The notes beneath the pieces were generated by a model. It saw nothing but the letters and a program-made list of their open reading frames with translations. It did no database searches and was not told the origin of the DNA. Shown here piece after piece: positions 31,918 through 40,990 of a DNA stretch of 64,000 bases (positions within the stretch are counted from its first letter, which is position 1; every line of letters begins with the position of its first letter). The position numbers and the translations under genes were made by a program. The stretch is from JAJPHF01 sp035293805 (lineage in GTDB: Bacteria > Chloroflexota > UBA6077 > JAJPHF01), in NCBI GenBank assembly GCA_035293805.1, contig DATGMD010000079.1:1-64000 (forward strand), read 5' to 3'.

Positions 31918-33645
31918 GTGAACGCACAGCAACGCAGATTTACGATGACCCCACGCCACTGGCTCGCGATCGGGCTGGCGCTCGTCCTGGTCGGCGCCGC
32001 TGTCGCCGCGCAGTTCTTAGCGCGGCCGGTCGCGCCCCCGGTGGCGACCGGCGCCCTCTACCTCGTCGACAACACCAGCCTGCTGCCCCTCGGTGGCGAC
32101 GTGCGCGTGCAGCCCGTGGGCGGCACTACGCTTGAGCCAGTGACCGGCCAGCGAACGCTTCAAGTCGGCGACCGGGTACGGACCGGCCCGGGCGGCTACG
32201 CCTCCGTCGTGTATTTCGACGGCTCCTCCACGGCGCTCGGGCCGGATAGCGAGCTAGTCCTGCAGCGCTTCGAGCGCGACCCGGTCACCGGGGCCACGGC
32301 GATCATCGTCCAGCAACCACTCGGTACTACCTGGACGCAGGCGGCCGCGACAGGCCACGAGTTCTCCGGGTTCCTGCTCGCCAGCACGGCTGCCCGGTTC
32401 TTCGCCCGCGGGAGCCAGTTCCTGACCGAGGTGGCGCCCGAGGGCACGATGACGGTGACCGCGGTCGACGGCGGCGTGTTCGGGCGGGCCGATGCGGGCG
32501 ACGTCGACGTGCCCAGCGGCTTCACGACCCGCGTGCAGCCCGGGCAGGCGCCCGAGCCGCCGGTGCCCGCGCCCCAGCCGGCCGCCACACTGCAGATCAG
32601 CGTGCAGGGTCCGGTCCGAGCGTTGCTCACCGACGCGCGCGGCCGCAGTGTCGGCTACCATCCCGACTCCGAGGCCTACGTCACACAGATTCCCGGCGCT
32701 CGCCTGGTCCGCAACGACGACGGAACCCAGGTATTCAGCGTGCCGGGCCCGGTGGAGAGCTACGATCTCACGTTGCGCGGCCTAGGCGCCGGGCAGGCGG
32801 CCGTCGCGATCGGCGTCTTGCGCGCGGGCGAGCAGGAAGCCCCGGCCGCGGTCCGCCTGGAGGCGCCGGTCGCCAGCGGGGACACGCAGGCCGCCGGCTT
32901 CGCCTGGAAAGACGACCAGATCCGCGACGTGCGAGCCCTCGCGGCCGCGCCCGGCACGCCCGCGAACAGCGCCGTCCTGCTGCTACGGCACGCGCCGCCC
33001 GTGCTCGCGCTGGCCGCGACCAGCACACCCTCGCCGGAAAGCACGCCTGACGAGGCGGCGGACGCGGATGCCGTCGCCGCCAAGCCGCCCGCGGAGCCCG
33101 AACCCAGCGACGTGTTCAGCAGCTTCGATGCGCCCGTCGCGCCACCGCGGCCCGCCGTGGTTGCGCCCAGCGTCCCAGCCCGGCCTACGGTCGTCACTCA
33201 GCCCGCGCCGGTCCGCCCATCCATCGTCCGCGAGCCGGTCGTGCGGGCACCGGAGCGTGCGCCCGAGCCCCAGCCCACGCGGCCTCCCGTGGTGCAGGGC
33301 CTGGCCGTTCCCGAGGACACGCCGACCGCGCGCACCATCACTCTGCCGCCAACGCCGGCCGTCGTCGTGGTCACGGCGACGCCGCCCCCGCCAACCCCGG
33401 TGCCGCCCACGCGCGTCCCGCCCACGCCGCTGCCGCCGACCCCCGTGCCGCCCACGCCGCTGCCCACCGTGCCGCCGCCACTGCCGACGCCGGTGCCGAC
33501 GCAGCCGCCCGCGCGGCAACCTGCCCCGGTCGTGCGTCCGACCGTGGCCAGTAACCGGCCATCCATCGCGCCCACAGCCACCCCGTACGTCGCGCCCGCC
33601 GCTCCGGCGGCCGGCCCCACCCGCTGCCTCTACCCCTCGTGCTGA
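31918..33645 (+). CDS. FecR-domain exported protein with long Pro-rich tail
   Basis: A 575-residue protein. A signal anchor (LAIGLALVLVGAAVAAQFL) lies near the start. A FecR-like beta domain follows, about residues 55-195 (LQVGDRVRTGPGGYASVVYFDGSS, ELVLQRF, GSQFLTEVAPEGTMTVTAVDG). The next region (210-345) has an Ig-like beta pattern. From about 365 to the end it is Pro/Val/Thr-rich low complexity, including repeats of VPPTPLPPTP, ending CLYPSC. GTG at 31918 has GAGG 7 nt upstream; ATG at 31945 is the alternative. Classical FecR proteins regulate an ECF sigma factor, but none is nearby, so a structural surface role is likelier. The 3' end overlaps the convergent M20 gene by 16 nt. Confidence 0.75.
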   Translation: MNAQQRRFTMTPRHWLAIGLALVLVGAAVAAQFLARPVAPPVATGALYLVDNTSLLPLGGDVRVQPVGGTTLEPVTGQRTLQVGDRVRTGPGGYASVVYFDGSSTALGPDSELVLQRFERDPVTGATAIIVQQPLGTTWTQAAATGHEFSGFLLASTAARFFARGSQFLTEVAPEGTMTVTAVDGGVFGRADAGDVDVPSGFTTRVQPGQAPEPPVPAPQPAATLQISVQGPVRALLTDARGRSVGYHPDSEAYVTQIPGARLVRNDDGTQVFSVPGPVESYDLTLRGLGAGQAAVAIGVLRAGEQEAPAAVRLEAPVASGDTQAAGFAWKDDQIRDVRALAAAPGTPANSAVLLLRHAPPVLALAATSTPSPESTPDEAADADAVAAKPPAEPEPSDVFSSFDAPVAPPRPAVVAPSVPARPTVVTQPAPVRPSIVREPVVRAPERAPEPQPTRPPVVQGLAVPEDTPTARTITLPPTPAVVVVTATPPPPTPVPPTRVPPTPLPPTPVPPTPLPTVPPPLPTPVPTQPPARQPAPVVRPTVASNRPSIAPTATPYVAPAAPAAGPTRCLYPSC

Positions 33646-35012
33646 CCCAGCGCGCCTAGCTCGTCCCAGAGGAACGCGACCGTGCGCATCCCGCTGTAGA
33701 AGTTCGCTAGGTGGAAGAACTCGTTGGGCGCGTGGGTGTGCTCGTCGGGCAGCCCGACGCCGAGCAGCACGCAGGGCAGCCCCAGCTCCTGTACCAGCGT
33801 GGCGACGAACGGAATGCTGCCGCCCTCGCGGATGAACGAAGGCGGTTGGCCGAACCCGCGCTCGACCGCGCGGCCCGCCGCCTGGAGCGCCGGATGGTCC
33901 AGGGGCGTGACCACCGGCCGCCCCCCGTGAAGCACCTGGACGCTGACGCGGACGCCGGGCGGCGCCAGCCGCTCCAGGTGCGCTGCCACGAGCGCGGCGA
34001 TCGCGTCGGGGTCTTGGTCGGGAACGAGTCGGCAGCTCAGCTTCGCGCCAGCCCGCGCCGGGATCACCGTCTTGGCGCCTTCCCCGCTGAACCCGCCCCA
34101 GACGCCGTGAACGTCCAAGGTCGGCCGCACCCAGAGGCGCTCCAGCGGCGTGAAGCCCTCCTCCCCGACGAGCGCCGGCACCCCCAGGTCGGCCGCCAGG
34201 CGCGCGGCGTCGACGGGCAGCGCCGCCAGCGCCTGCCGCTCCGCCGCGCTGATCGGCCGCACCGCGTCGTAGAAGCCCGGCACCGTTACCCGCCCCTGCG
34301 CGTCCTTGAGCTGCGCCAGCATCGTGGCCAGCGCCAGCGCTGGGTTCGCGACGATGCCGCCCCAGGTCCCGGAGTGCAAGTCGCCCGACGGCCCCTCCAC
34401 CTCGACCTGGAGGTAGGCCAGGCCGCGCAGCCCATAGCAGAGCGACGGGTGGTCGGCGTCGTACATGGGTGTGTCGGAGATCACGCCCACGTCTGCGGCC
34501 AGCAGGTCCCGGTGCGCCGCGACGAAGGCGTCGAGGTGCGGGCTGCCGATCTCCTCCTCGCCCTCGATCAGGAACTTGAGGTTCAGCGGCAGCCGCCCCC
34601 GGGTCGCCAGGTAGGCCTCGGCCGCCGCGAAGTGCATGTACACCTGCCCCTTGTCGTCCACGGCGCCGCGGCCGAACAGCAGGCCATCGCGCACCTGCGG
34701 CTCGAAGGGTGGCGTCTGCCATAGCGCCAGCGGGTCCACCGGCTGCACGTCGTAGTGACCGTAGACGAGGGCGGTCGGAGCGCCGGGCGCGCCGAGCCAC
34801 TCGCCGTAGACGACGGGGTGGCCGCCCGTGGGCAGCACCTCGGCGCGCGGCAAGCCGATACGCCGCAGGTGGGCGGCCGCGAATTCCGCGCAGCGCTGCA
34901 CGTCGCCACGGTGCGCCTCGGCGCTGCTGATGCTGGGGATGCGCAGGAATGCGATTAATTCCTCTAGGAAGCGAGCGCGCTGCGCCGCGAGAAATGTCAG
35001 CACGTCATCCAT
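33630..35012 (-). CDS. M20 family dipeptidase
   Basis: A 460-residue zinc dipeptidase of the PepV/CNDP-like branch of M20. ALVYGHYDVQPVDPLALW holds the first metal His and Asp; FGRGAVDDKGQVYMH the bridging Asp; IEGEEEIGSPHLD the catalytic Glu and metal Glu; GLRGLAYLQVEVEGPSGDLHSG the lid domain His; and the final DEHTHAPNEFF a metal His. All catalytic residues are present. No signal peptide, so cytosolic. ATG at 35012 has GGGAG 5 nt upstream; the longer frame reaches into promoter sequence. Substrates are probably short peptides; the exact preference is not readable. Confidence 0.9.
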   Translation of the reverse strand: MDDVLTFLAAQRARFLEELIAFLRIPSISSAEAHRGDVQRCAEFAAAHLRRIGLPRAEVLPTGGHPVVYGEWLGAPGAPTALVYGHYDVQPVDPLALWQTPPFEPQVRDGLLFGRGAVDDKGQVYMHFAAAEAYLATRGRLPLNLKFLIEGEEEIGSPHLDAFVAAHRDLLAADVGVISDTPMYDADHPSLCYGLRGLAYLQVEVEGPSGDLHSGTWGGIVANPALALATMLAQLKDAQGRVTVPGFYDAVRPISAAERQALAALPVDAARLAADLGVPALVGEEGFTPLERLWVRPTLDVHGVWGGFSGEGAKTVIPARAGAKLSCRLVPDQDPDAIAALVAAHLERLAPPGVRVSVQVLHGGRPVVTPLDHPALQAAGRAVERGFGQPPSFIREGGSIPFVATLVQELGLPCVLLGVGLPDEHTHAPNEFFHLANFYSGMRTVAFLWDELGALGQHEG

Positions 35013-35042
35013 CGCCACTCCCGCCTGCCCTACCGGCGCCGG

Positions 35043-35048
35043 ATTATA
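35043..35048 (-). promoter_or_regulatory. -10 box (TATAAT) for the M20 dipeptidase
   Basis: A perfect TATAAT on the minus strand 30 nt before the ATG at 35012, back to back with the promoter at 35090. No clear -35. Confidence 0.45.
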
Positions 35049-35089
35049 CCCACGCCCGGGGCAGTCCCTTTCGACAGCCCCTCGCATCG

Positions 35090-35119
35090 TTGACGTTATG
35101 GCCGCGCGTTCGATATGAT
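35090..35119 (+). promoter_or_regulatory. Sigma70-like promoter for the biotin carboxyltransferase genes
   Basis: TTGACG (35090-35095), 18-nt spacer, TATGAT (35114-35119): five of six matches in each hexamer. The predicted transcript starts near 35126 and leads into the biotin carrier gene. Confidence 0.65.
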
Positions 35120-35237
35120 CGCCTCTGCACCCCATCACATGCTTCGGCACGCGCGTGACCGATGAGCATCCGAAACAGGTGCCCCGCGTCGGCCACCAGT
35201 GCCGACCGGCCGTGTACACCGACGAGGGAGAGAGGTT

Positions 35238-35453
35238 GTGGCCACGCCAGTCGAGGCGCCCATGGTCGGCAAGGTCCTCCAGGTGCTAGTCCAGGTCGGC
35301 GACACCGTCGCGGAGGACGACACGGTCGTCGTGATGGAGGCCATGAAGATGGAGATCAACGTCGTCGCGCCGGTTGGCGGCCGCGTGACGTCAATCAGCG
35401 TCGCCCCGGGCGACGCGGTGGAAACCGACCAGGTCCTGGCGGAGATCGAGTGA
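35238..35453 (+). CDS. Biotin carboxyl carrier protein (1.3S type)
   Basis: A 71-residue protein that is nearly all biotinyl domain: EAPMVGKVLQVLVQVGDTV, then VVMEAMKMEINVVAPVGG with the biotinylated Lys37 in EAMKM, and a C-terminal hammerhead strand. It lacks the long Pro-Ala linker of acetyl-CoA carboxylase BCCP and matches the 1.3S subunit of transcarboxylase or the small carriers of decarboxylases. GTG at 35238 has GGGAG 7 nt upstream. The next gene, 279 nt away, encodes the 5S-type carboxyltransferase, the expected partner. The gap between them shows no other gene. A biotin ligase is not in the window. Confidence 0.92.
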   Translation: MATPVEAPMVGKVLQVLVQVGDTVAEDDTVVVMEAMKMEINVVAPVGGRVTSISVAPGDAVETDQVLAEIE

Positions 35454-35732
35454 TCGTCTGCCGGGCGGCGTGCCTGGCGCTCGCGCGGGGTAGCAGTGGC
35501 CGCCCGCACGAACCTTGCACGGGCGGACCGCCGAACGCTTAGCACGCCCCGATCGCTCGCGGGTCGCGTGGACGCCTCGGCCACCTGGCCACGCGGCAAC
35601 GCGCCACGCGCAAACGCCGTTGGCGGCCGAGCACGTGCGCCGACGCGCGCTGGGCTCGGCCCTAGCCGCGGATCAATACATCGTTCGGTCGGCGATACGG
35701 TGCGGACGGATCAGACGGAGGAGCCACCGACT

Positions 35733-37106
35733 ATGGCAGGCAAGATCGCAATCATGGAGACCGTTCTGCGCGACGCCCACCAGTGTTTGGTGGCCACCCG
35801 AATGCGCACGGAGGACATGCTCCCGATCGCCGCGGAGCTGGACGACGTCGGCTACTGGTCGCTCGAGACGTGGGGCGGGGCCACGTTCGACGCCACGTTG
35901 CGCTACCTGAACGAAGATCCCTGGGAGCGGCTCCGCAAGCTCCGCGCCGCGATGCCCAAGACGCGTTTCCAGATGCTGCTGCGCGGCCAGAACGTCGTTG
36001 GCTACCGCAACTATCCCGACGACGTGGTGCAGGCCTTCGTGGCCCGGGCCGCGGCGAATGGCATCGACGTCTTCCGCATCTTCGACGCGATGAACGACAT
36101 CCGCAACATGAAGACGGCGATCGAAGCCGCGCTGGCGACGGGCAAGCTGGTCGAGGGCGCGGTCTGCTACACGATCAGCCCGGTGCACTCGCCCGATTAC
36201 TTTCTCGGCGTCGCCGAAAAGCTCGCGGAGATGGGCGTACACCTGATCTGCATCAAAGACATGGCGGGCATGCTCGCACCGTACGCCGCCTATGAGATCG
36301 TGAGCAAGATCAAGTCCCGCATCGACCTGCCGCTGCACCTCCACTCGCACTGCACCGCGGGCCTGGCGCAGATGAGCTACATCATGGCCATCGAGGCAGG
36401 GGCGGACATTATCGACACCGCGCTCGCGCCGTTCTCGCAGGGGACCTCTCAGCCGGCCACCGAGCAGATGGTCGCGGCGCTGATGGGCACGCCACACGAC
36501 ACGGGGCTCGACCTCGCCAAGCTGGAGAAGCTGTCCGAGTACTTCTACGCGGTGCGCGCCAACTATGCGGAGTTCGAGAGCCCGGTAAACAACCGGATCA
36601 AGACGGACATCCTGACCTCGCAGGTCCCCGGGGGCATGCTGTCCAACCTGATCGCGCAGCTTCGCCAGCAGAAGGCCGAGCACCAGCTCGACCAGGTGCT
36701 GGCCGAAATGCCGCACGTCCGAAAGGACCTCGGCTATCCGCCGCTGGTCACGCCCACCAGCCAGATCGTGGGCTCGCAGGCGGCGCTCAACGTGGTGACC
36801 GGCAAGCGCTACGCCGTCGTGAGCAACGAGACGCGCAACTACGTGCTGGGCCACTACGGCGAGCCGCCCGGACCGCTGAGCGAGGAGATGAAGGCGAAAG
36901 TCCTCGGCAAGCGCCAGCCGATCACCTGCCGCCCGGCCGATCTGCTCCCGCCGGGCCTCGAACAAGCCCGCAAGGACTCCGCAGGGCTCGCGCGCAGCGA
37001 AGAGGACGTACTGACCTGGGCCTTGTTCCCCGAGATCGCCAAGGACTACTTCCAAGCGCGGGAGGCGGGCGAGGAGCGGCGCGAAACGGCGGCAGCCGCC
37101 TCCTGA
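35733..37106 (+). CDS. Pyruvate/oxaloacetate carboxyltransferase (transcarboxylase 5S-like)
   Basis: A 457-residue TIM-barrel carboxyltransferase. The metal site is complete: TVLRDAHQC (Asp14), the Lys175 in CIKDMAGML that is carbamylated in this family, and LHLHSHCTAG (His204, His206). A C-terminal PYC_OADA-type domain follows, but no biotinyl domain is fused, so it depends on a separate carrier. The reaction is transfer of a carboxyl group between carboxybiotin and pyruvate. ATG at 35733 has GGAGGAG 9 nt upstream. Relatives include OadA, PycB and transcarboxylase 5S. Neighbours favour the last, because no sodium-pump subunits (OadB) and no biotin carboxylase are present. Confidence 0.9.
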   Translation: MAGKIAIMETVLRDAHQCLVATRMRTEDMLPIAAELDDVGYWSLETWGGATFDATLRYLNEDPWERLRKLRAAMPKTRFQMLLRGQNVVGYRNYPDDVVQAFVARAAANGIDVFRIFDAMNDIRNMKTAIEAALATGKLVEGAVCYTISPVHSPDYFLGVAEKLAEMGVHLICIKDMAGMLAPYAAYEIVSKIKSRIDLPLHLHSHCTAGLAQMSYIMAIEAGADIIDTALAPFSQGTSQPATEQMVAALMGTPHDTGLDLAKLEKLSEYFYAVRANYAEFESPVNNRIKTDILTSQVPGGMLSNLIAQLRQQKAEHQLDQVLAEMPHVRKDLGYPPLVTPTSQIVGSQAALNVVTGKRYAVVSNETRNYVLGHYGEPPGPLSEEMKAKVLGKRQPITCRPADLLPPGLEQARKDSAGLARSEEDVLTWALFPEIAKDYFQAREAGEERRETAAAAS

Positions 37107-37224
37107 CCACCAGGCGCACCACGAACCAGCTCCCGGCCAGGACGCCGCCGTCGGCAGCGCGATCGGCTCGGCCACCTGCAAGCGCGGCGGTGCGGCCGGC
37201 GGGCACTACGGATAAGGGGACGAC

Positions 37225-38778
37225 ATGCCGAAGACGCGGACGGAGCTAGCCGCGAAGCTCGACGCGGTCGAGGCCGGCGTGCGCGCGGGCGACGAGCGGG
37301 CGGTCAAGCGACAGCACGACGAGGGGAAGCTCACGGCGCGCGAGCGCATCGCCGCCCTGCTCGATCCCAGCTCGTTCGTCGAGGAGTTCATGCTCTCCGA
37401 GACGCACGTCACCGACTTCGGCATGGCCGAGCGCCGCCAGCCCACCGACGGCGTGGTCACCGGCTACGGCACGGTCGACGGGCGCCTCGTGTTCGTCTAC
37501 GCCCAGGACCGTACCGTGCTCGCCGGGGCAGTGGGCAGCGCGCACGGCGAGAAGATCGCCTACGTCACCGAGCTAGCGCAGCGCGTCGGGGCGCCGGTGG
37601 TGGGGCTCCTCGACTCGGTCGGCGCCCGCATTCAGGAGGGCCTCGACGTCACGCGGGCCATCGGGCGGATCTTCAACGCCAACGTCCAGGCGTCGGGCGC
37701 CGTCCCGCAGGTGTCGGCCATCATGGGGCCGTGCATCGGCGTGGGCTCCTATTCGCCCGCCCTCACCGACTTCGTCCTCATGGTCCGCGGCACCAGCCAG
37801 ATGTTCATCACCGGCCCGCCCGTGGTGAAGGAGGTGCTGGGCGAGGACGTAACGATGGAGGACCTGGGCGGCGCGAAGGTCCATAGCGAGCAGTCGGGCG
37901 TCGCGGACCTGATCGCGGACGACGACGCGGCCTGTCTGGCCCAGATTCGCAAGCTGCTCGGCTACCTGCCGGCCAGCCACCGCGAGCGACCGCCCCACCG
38001 CGCCAGCGACGACTCGCCTGACCGCGACGTCGAGGGCCTGGAAGCGCTGGTGCCCGAGGATCTGCGCAAGCCGTACAACATGGTGCAGGTCATCCGCCGC
38101 ATCGTCGACGATGGCGACTTCCTGGAGCTAAAGCCGCGCTGGGCGCGCAACATGGTCATCGGCTTCGGGCGGCTGGGCGGTGACAGCGTGGGCTTCGTGG
38201 CCAACCAGCCCAACTGGCTCGGCGGCGCCATCGACATCGACGCCGCCGACAAGGCCACCCGCTTTATCCGCTTCTGCGACGCCTTTAACATCCCCCTCGT
38301 CACGCTCGTGGACGTGCCCGGCTTCTTCCCCGGGACCAAGCAGGAGCGCGGCGGCATCATCCGCCACGGTGCAAAGATGCTCTACGCCTACGCCGAGGCC
38401 ACGGTCCCGAAGATCACCGTCTATCTCCGCAAGGGCTACGGCGGCGCGAAGCAGGCGATGTGTACGCGCGAGATGGGGGCCGATCAGGTGTTCGTCTGGC
38501 CGGGGGTGGAGCTAGCCGTCATGGGCGCGCCGGCCGCGGTGAACGTGCTCTACCGCCGCGAGATCGACCAGGCCGCCGACCCCGAAGCCGTGCGCCAGCA
38601 GCGCATCGAGGAGTTCAGCGAGCGATTCAGTGGGCCCTTCGACGCGCTGCAGAAGAGCTTCGCGCAGGCTGCCCTGCGCCCGCCCGAGACGCGCCGCCGC
38701 CTGATCCAGGCGCTGCGCATGCTGGCGACCAAGGAGCAGTCCGCCCCGCCGAAGAAACACGGATTGATGCCCGTCTAA
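37225..38778 (+). CDS. Acyl-CoA carboxyltransferase (transcarboxylase 12S / PccB-like)
   Basis: A 517-residue double-crotonase-fold carboxyltransferase. The N-terminal half has KLTARERIAALLDPSSF, VYAQDRTVLAGAVG and GLLDSVGARIQEGLD; the C-terminal half has NQPNWLGGAIDIDAADKATR, LVDVPGFFPGTKQERGGII and YGGAKQAM. These match propionyl-CoA/methylmalonyl-CoA carboxyltransferases rather than AccA/AccD. It could be the 12S subunit of methylmalonyl-CoA:pyruvate transcarboxylase, PccB, or the alpha subunit of methylmalonyl-CoA decarboxylase. The carrier and 5S genes just upstream (118-nt gap to the latter) support transcarboxylase. Methylmalonyl-CoA metabolism needs cobalamin, which the same region can make. 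Confidence 0.92.
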   Translation: MPKTRTELAAKLDAVEAGVRAGDERAVKRQHDEGKLTARERIAALLDPSSFVEEFMLSETHVTDFGMAERRQPTDGVVTGYGTVDGRLVFVYAQDRTVLAGAVGSAHGEKIAYVTELAQRVGAPVVGLLDSVGARIQEGLDVTRAIGRIFNANVQASGAVPQVSAIMGPCIGVGSYSPALTDFVLMVRGTSQMFITGPPVVKEVLGEDVTMEDLGGAKVHSEQSGVADLIADDDAACLAQIRKLLGYLPASHRERPPHRASDDSPDRDVEGLEALVPEDLRKPYNMVQVIRRIVDDGDFLELKPRWARNMVIGFGRLGGDSVGFVANQPNWLGGAIDIDAADKATRFIRFCDAFNIPLVTLVDVPGFFPGTKQERGGIIRHGAKMLYAYAEATVPKITVYLRKGYGGAKQAMCTREMGADQVFVWPGVELAVMGAPAAVNVLYRREIDQAADPEAVRQQRIEEFSERFSGPFDALQKSFAQAALRPPETRRRLIQALRMLATKEQSAPPKKHGLMPV

Positions 38779-38889
38779 GCTGTAACGTTCGCGGGCGGTA
38801 TCCGTTTGATTGGGTGTAGCCCTACGGGGCCTCGGCTCAGGCTGCCATGCGCGACCGGGGCGGCCGGCTGGAGAAAGGTGAGGTCGAAC

Positions 38890-39357
38890 ATGCGCCGATT
38901 CGTTCTTGGCGTGGTGCTCGCGGCGGGCCTCAGCGTCGCGGCAAGCGGCGCGGCGTCCGCGCAGGTGCCCTTTGGCTACCCGAACTTCAACGGCTACCCC
39001 GGGGTCGGGTTCAGCCCGGTGTTCGGCCCGGGCTACGGCGGCGGGCCATACGGCACGATCCCCGACCCATATGGCTACGGCTTCCCCGGCAGCTACCAGT
39101 ATCCCTACGGCTACCCGTTCGGCACCCCGCCGATCTACGGGAACCAGGGCGGCATCGGCTTCACGTTCAACTCGCTGAACTACGCGCCGTTCGGCACGGC
39201 GATTAGCACGACGAATACGAGCCTGCTGCCGAACGGCCTGCCGGGCTTCCCGAACGTGTCTACGAGCCTGACCGTGCTGCCGCTCTCCGCCGCGGGCCGC
39301 ATCAGCCTCACGCCGACGAACGCCGGCAACTCCTTCAACGAGGTCGTCATCCGCTAG
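38890..39357 (+). CDS. Small secreted Gly/Tyr/Pro-rich protein
   Basis: A 155-residue protein with a clear signal peptide (MRRFVLGVVLAAGLSVAASG, then AASAQ). The mature part is rich in Gly, Tyr, Pro and Phe, with loose repeats of PYGYGFPGS/PYGYPFG type, followed by a Thr/Ser/Asn-rich beta-like end. There are no Cys and no known domain. Composition suggests an unstructured or amyloid-like surface or matrix protein, which is inference. ATG at 38890 follows AAAGGTGAGG. A similar signal peptide and Tyr-Gly-Pro composition recur in the gene at 46990. A hairpin terminator follows 23 nt after the stop. Confidence 0.7.
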   Translation: MRRFVLGVVLAAGLSVAASGAASAQVPFGYPNFNGYPGVGFSPVFGPGYGGGPYGTIPDPYGYGFPGSYQYPYGYPFGTPPIYGNQGGIGFTFNSLNYAPFGTAISTTNTSLLPNGLPGFPNVSTSLTVLPLSAAGRISLTPTNAGNSFNEVVIR

Positions 39358-39380
39358 CGGGTGCCATCCACGGAATTGCC

Positions 39381-39407
39381 GAGCGCCCGGCCCGCAGCCG
39401 GGCGCTC
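39381..39407 (+). terminator. Hairpin terminator
   Basis: Perfect 11-bp G+C-rich stem (39381-39391 with 39397-39407, CCGCA loop), then GCGTTTCC. It lies 23 nt past the stop of the secreted-protein gene. Confidence 0.6.
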
Positions 39408-39472
39408 GCGTTTCCGCCGCTGACTCCGGCCGGCGAGCGCACCCGCCCGAGGGCTCCTGAGGACGGCTCGGC

Positions 39473-40117
39473 ATGACCTTCTCCATCGTCGCCTGGCTGC
39501 CAGAAACCGGCGAGCTGGGCGTGGGCGTGGCCACCTGCAAGCCGGCCGTCGGTGGACGGGTCCCCTTCGTGCGCGCGGGCGCGGGCGCCGTCGCGTCGCA
39601 AGCGGTGAGCAATCCCTGGCTGGGTGTAGCGGCGCTCGACGCCCTCGGCCACGCACTGCCGGCCGAGTCCGCGTTGCGGGCCGCGCTGGCGATCGATCCC
39701 GCGCCGCACCTCCGGCAACTCCATCTCGTGGACGGCGCGGGACGCACAGCCTCGTGGACCGGCGACGCCGTGCCAGACTGGCACGGGCACCTGCCCGGCG
39801 GCACGTTCTCCGTGGCCGGCAACACGCTTGTCGGCCCGGCCGTGCTGACCGAGATGGCCGCGGCCTACCGTGCGGCCGACGGCGACCTGGCCGCGCGCCT
39901 GCTGGCGGCCCTGGAGGCGGGCGACGCCGCGGGCGGGGACCGGCGCGGACGCCAATCGGCCGCGCTGGCCGTGGTCCGCGGCGATCCCTTCCCCTACGTC
40001 GACGTGCGCGTGGACGACGCGCCACGCCCGCTGCCGGAGCTGCGCCGCATCCTGGCGCTGTACCGCGAAGACCGCCTGGTGACCCCGCGCCCGCGCGCGG
40101 CTTACGTCAAGGAGTAG
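39473..40117 (+). CDS. DUF1028 family protein
   Basis: A 214-residue protein matching the DUF1028 pattern: TFSIVAWLPETGELGVGVAT at the start, VRAGAGAVASQAVSNPWLG, the FSVAGNTLVGPAVLTEMAAAY segment and the end RQSAALAVVRGDPFPYVDVRVDD. The family has an Ntn-hydrolase-like architecture in which the residue after the start Met (here Thr2) aligns with the nucleophile position, but function is unproven. It is often annotated as a putative peptidoglycan-binding or hydrolase protein. GAGG lies 10 nt before the ATG. It converges on nadX with 18 nt between. Confidence 0.82.
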   Translation: MTFSIVAWLPETGELGVGVATCKPAVGGRVPFVRAGAGAVASQAVSNPWLGVAALDALGHALPAESALRAALAIDPAPHLRQLHLVDGAGRTASWTGDAVPDWHGHLPGGTFSVAGNTLVGPAVLTEMAAAYRAADGDLAARLLAALEAGDAAGGDRRGRQSAALAVVRGDPFPYVDVRVDDAPRPLPELRRILALYREDRLVTPRPRAAYVKE

Positions 40118-40135
40118 TCGCGGCGGCTGGCGCCC

Positions 40136-40990
40136 CTAAAGGCCGACGACTAGCGGAGCCAGCCGGTTGCGAACCGCCTTCAGCACGCTCATCGCCACGA
40201 TCCGACCCGTCTTCGGGTTCTCTACAGAGGGCACGTTCTGCAACACGAGCCGTAGCTCGCCGAAGGCGCCGCGGGCGCGCACCTCGTGGGTGTTGAGGGT
40301 GACTGTCGGGTCGGCGTAGACCCGCATGGCGGTCGCGTCCAGCCCGATGCCGGCCAGCGCCAGGGCAGCCGCCACGTTGACGTTCTGCGGGAAGAGCGCG
40401 ACGCCCTCCCGCGCCGGCCCTTCGTAGAGCAACACCGGCTCCGTCGCGGTCAGCGCCCGCGCCTCCCCGGCGGTGCCGCGCCAGGCTGCCGGCGGCTTGC
40501 GCGTGGTGATGCTCACCTCGTCGAGCCCGCCCACGGCGGCGGCGCTGATGATGTCGAGCCCGGCGATCGCGCCCGACGGCACCAGGATCTGTCGTCCCGC
40601 TGCCCGCGCGGCCGCTCGCAGCCGCGCGAGCAGCGCCTCGTCGGCAAAGGCGCCGACGCTGACGACCATCAGATCGCGCCCGGCGGCCAGCATCGCCTCG
40701 CCGTACTGCCGCACCGCGTCATGGCCGCCGGCCTCCACGACCAGGTCCATCGGCTGCGCGGTGAAGGTGGCCAGGTCGGTCGTCAGCACGCCGCCGCCCG
40801 GCACGGCCCCGTGCCGCGACGGCTCACGCACCAGCGCGGCGGTCACGGCGACCGGCCCCGCGGCGCCAGCCGCGATGGCCTCCGCCAGCGGGCGCCCAAT
40901 CGCCCCGAGCCCGATAAGCCCCACCCGTAGCGCGGGCGCCAGGTCCTCCACCTCGGTCCCTCGCCGATCGGCGCGCTCCTCGGCTCTCAC
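40136..40990 (-). CDS. nadX: L-aspartate dehydrogenase
   Basis: A 284-residue NAD(P)-dependent enzyme that converts aspartate to iminoaspartate, an oxygen-independent route into NAD synthesis. The Rossmann loop is VGLIGLGAIGRPLAEAI. VVEAGGHDAVRQYGEAML, LVPSGAIAGLDII and ALFPQNVNVAAALALAGIG are NadX/DUF108 signatures. The catalytic His lies in LNTHEVRARGAFGE. The GTG start at 40990 gives about 20 extra residues before the Rossmann strand. No nadA or nadC is in the window. The aspartate dehydrogenase call is firm; whether its flux serves NAD or amino-acid breakdown is not readable. Confidence 0.9.
   Translation of the reverse strand: MRAEERADRRGTEVEDLAPALRVGLIGLGAIGRPLAEAIAAGAAGPVAVTAALVREPSRHGAVPGGGVLTTDLATFTAQPMDLVVEAGGHDAVRQYGEAMLAAGRDLMVVSVGAFADEALLARLRAAARAAGRQILVPSGAIAGLDIISAAAVGGLDEVSITTRKPPAAWRGTAGEARALTATEPVLLYEGPAREGVALFPQNVNVAAALALAGIGLDATAMRVYADPTVTLNTHEVRARGAFGELRLVLQNVPSVENPKTGRIVAMSVLKAVRNRLAPLVVGL

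Noticed and set aside
4294..35540. Shared 16-mer GACCGCCGAACGCTTA upstream of atpC and upstream of the 5S gene
   Set aside because: Identity stops at 16 nt, and with this base composition one such match in 64 kb is expected by chance.
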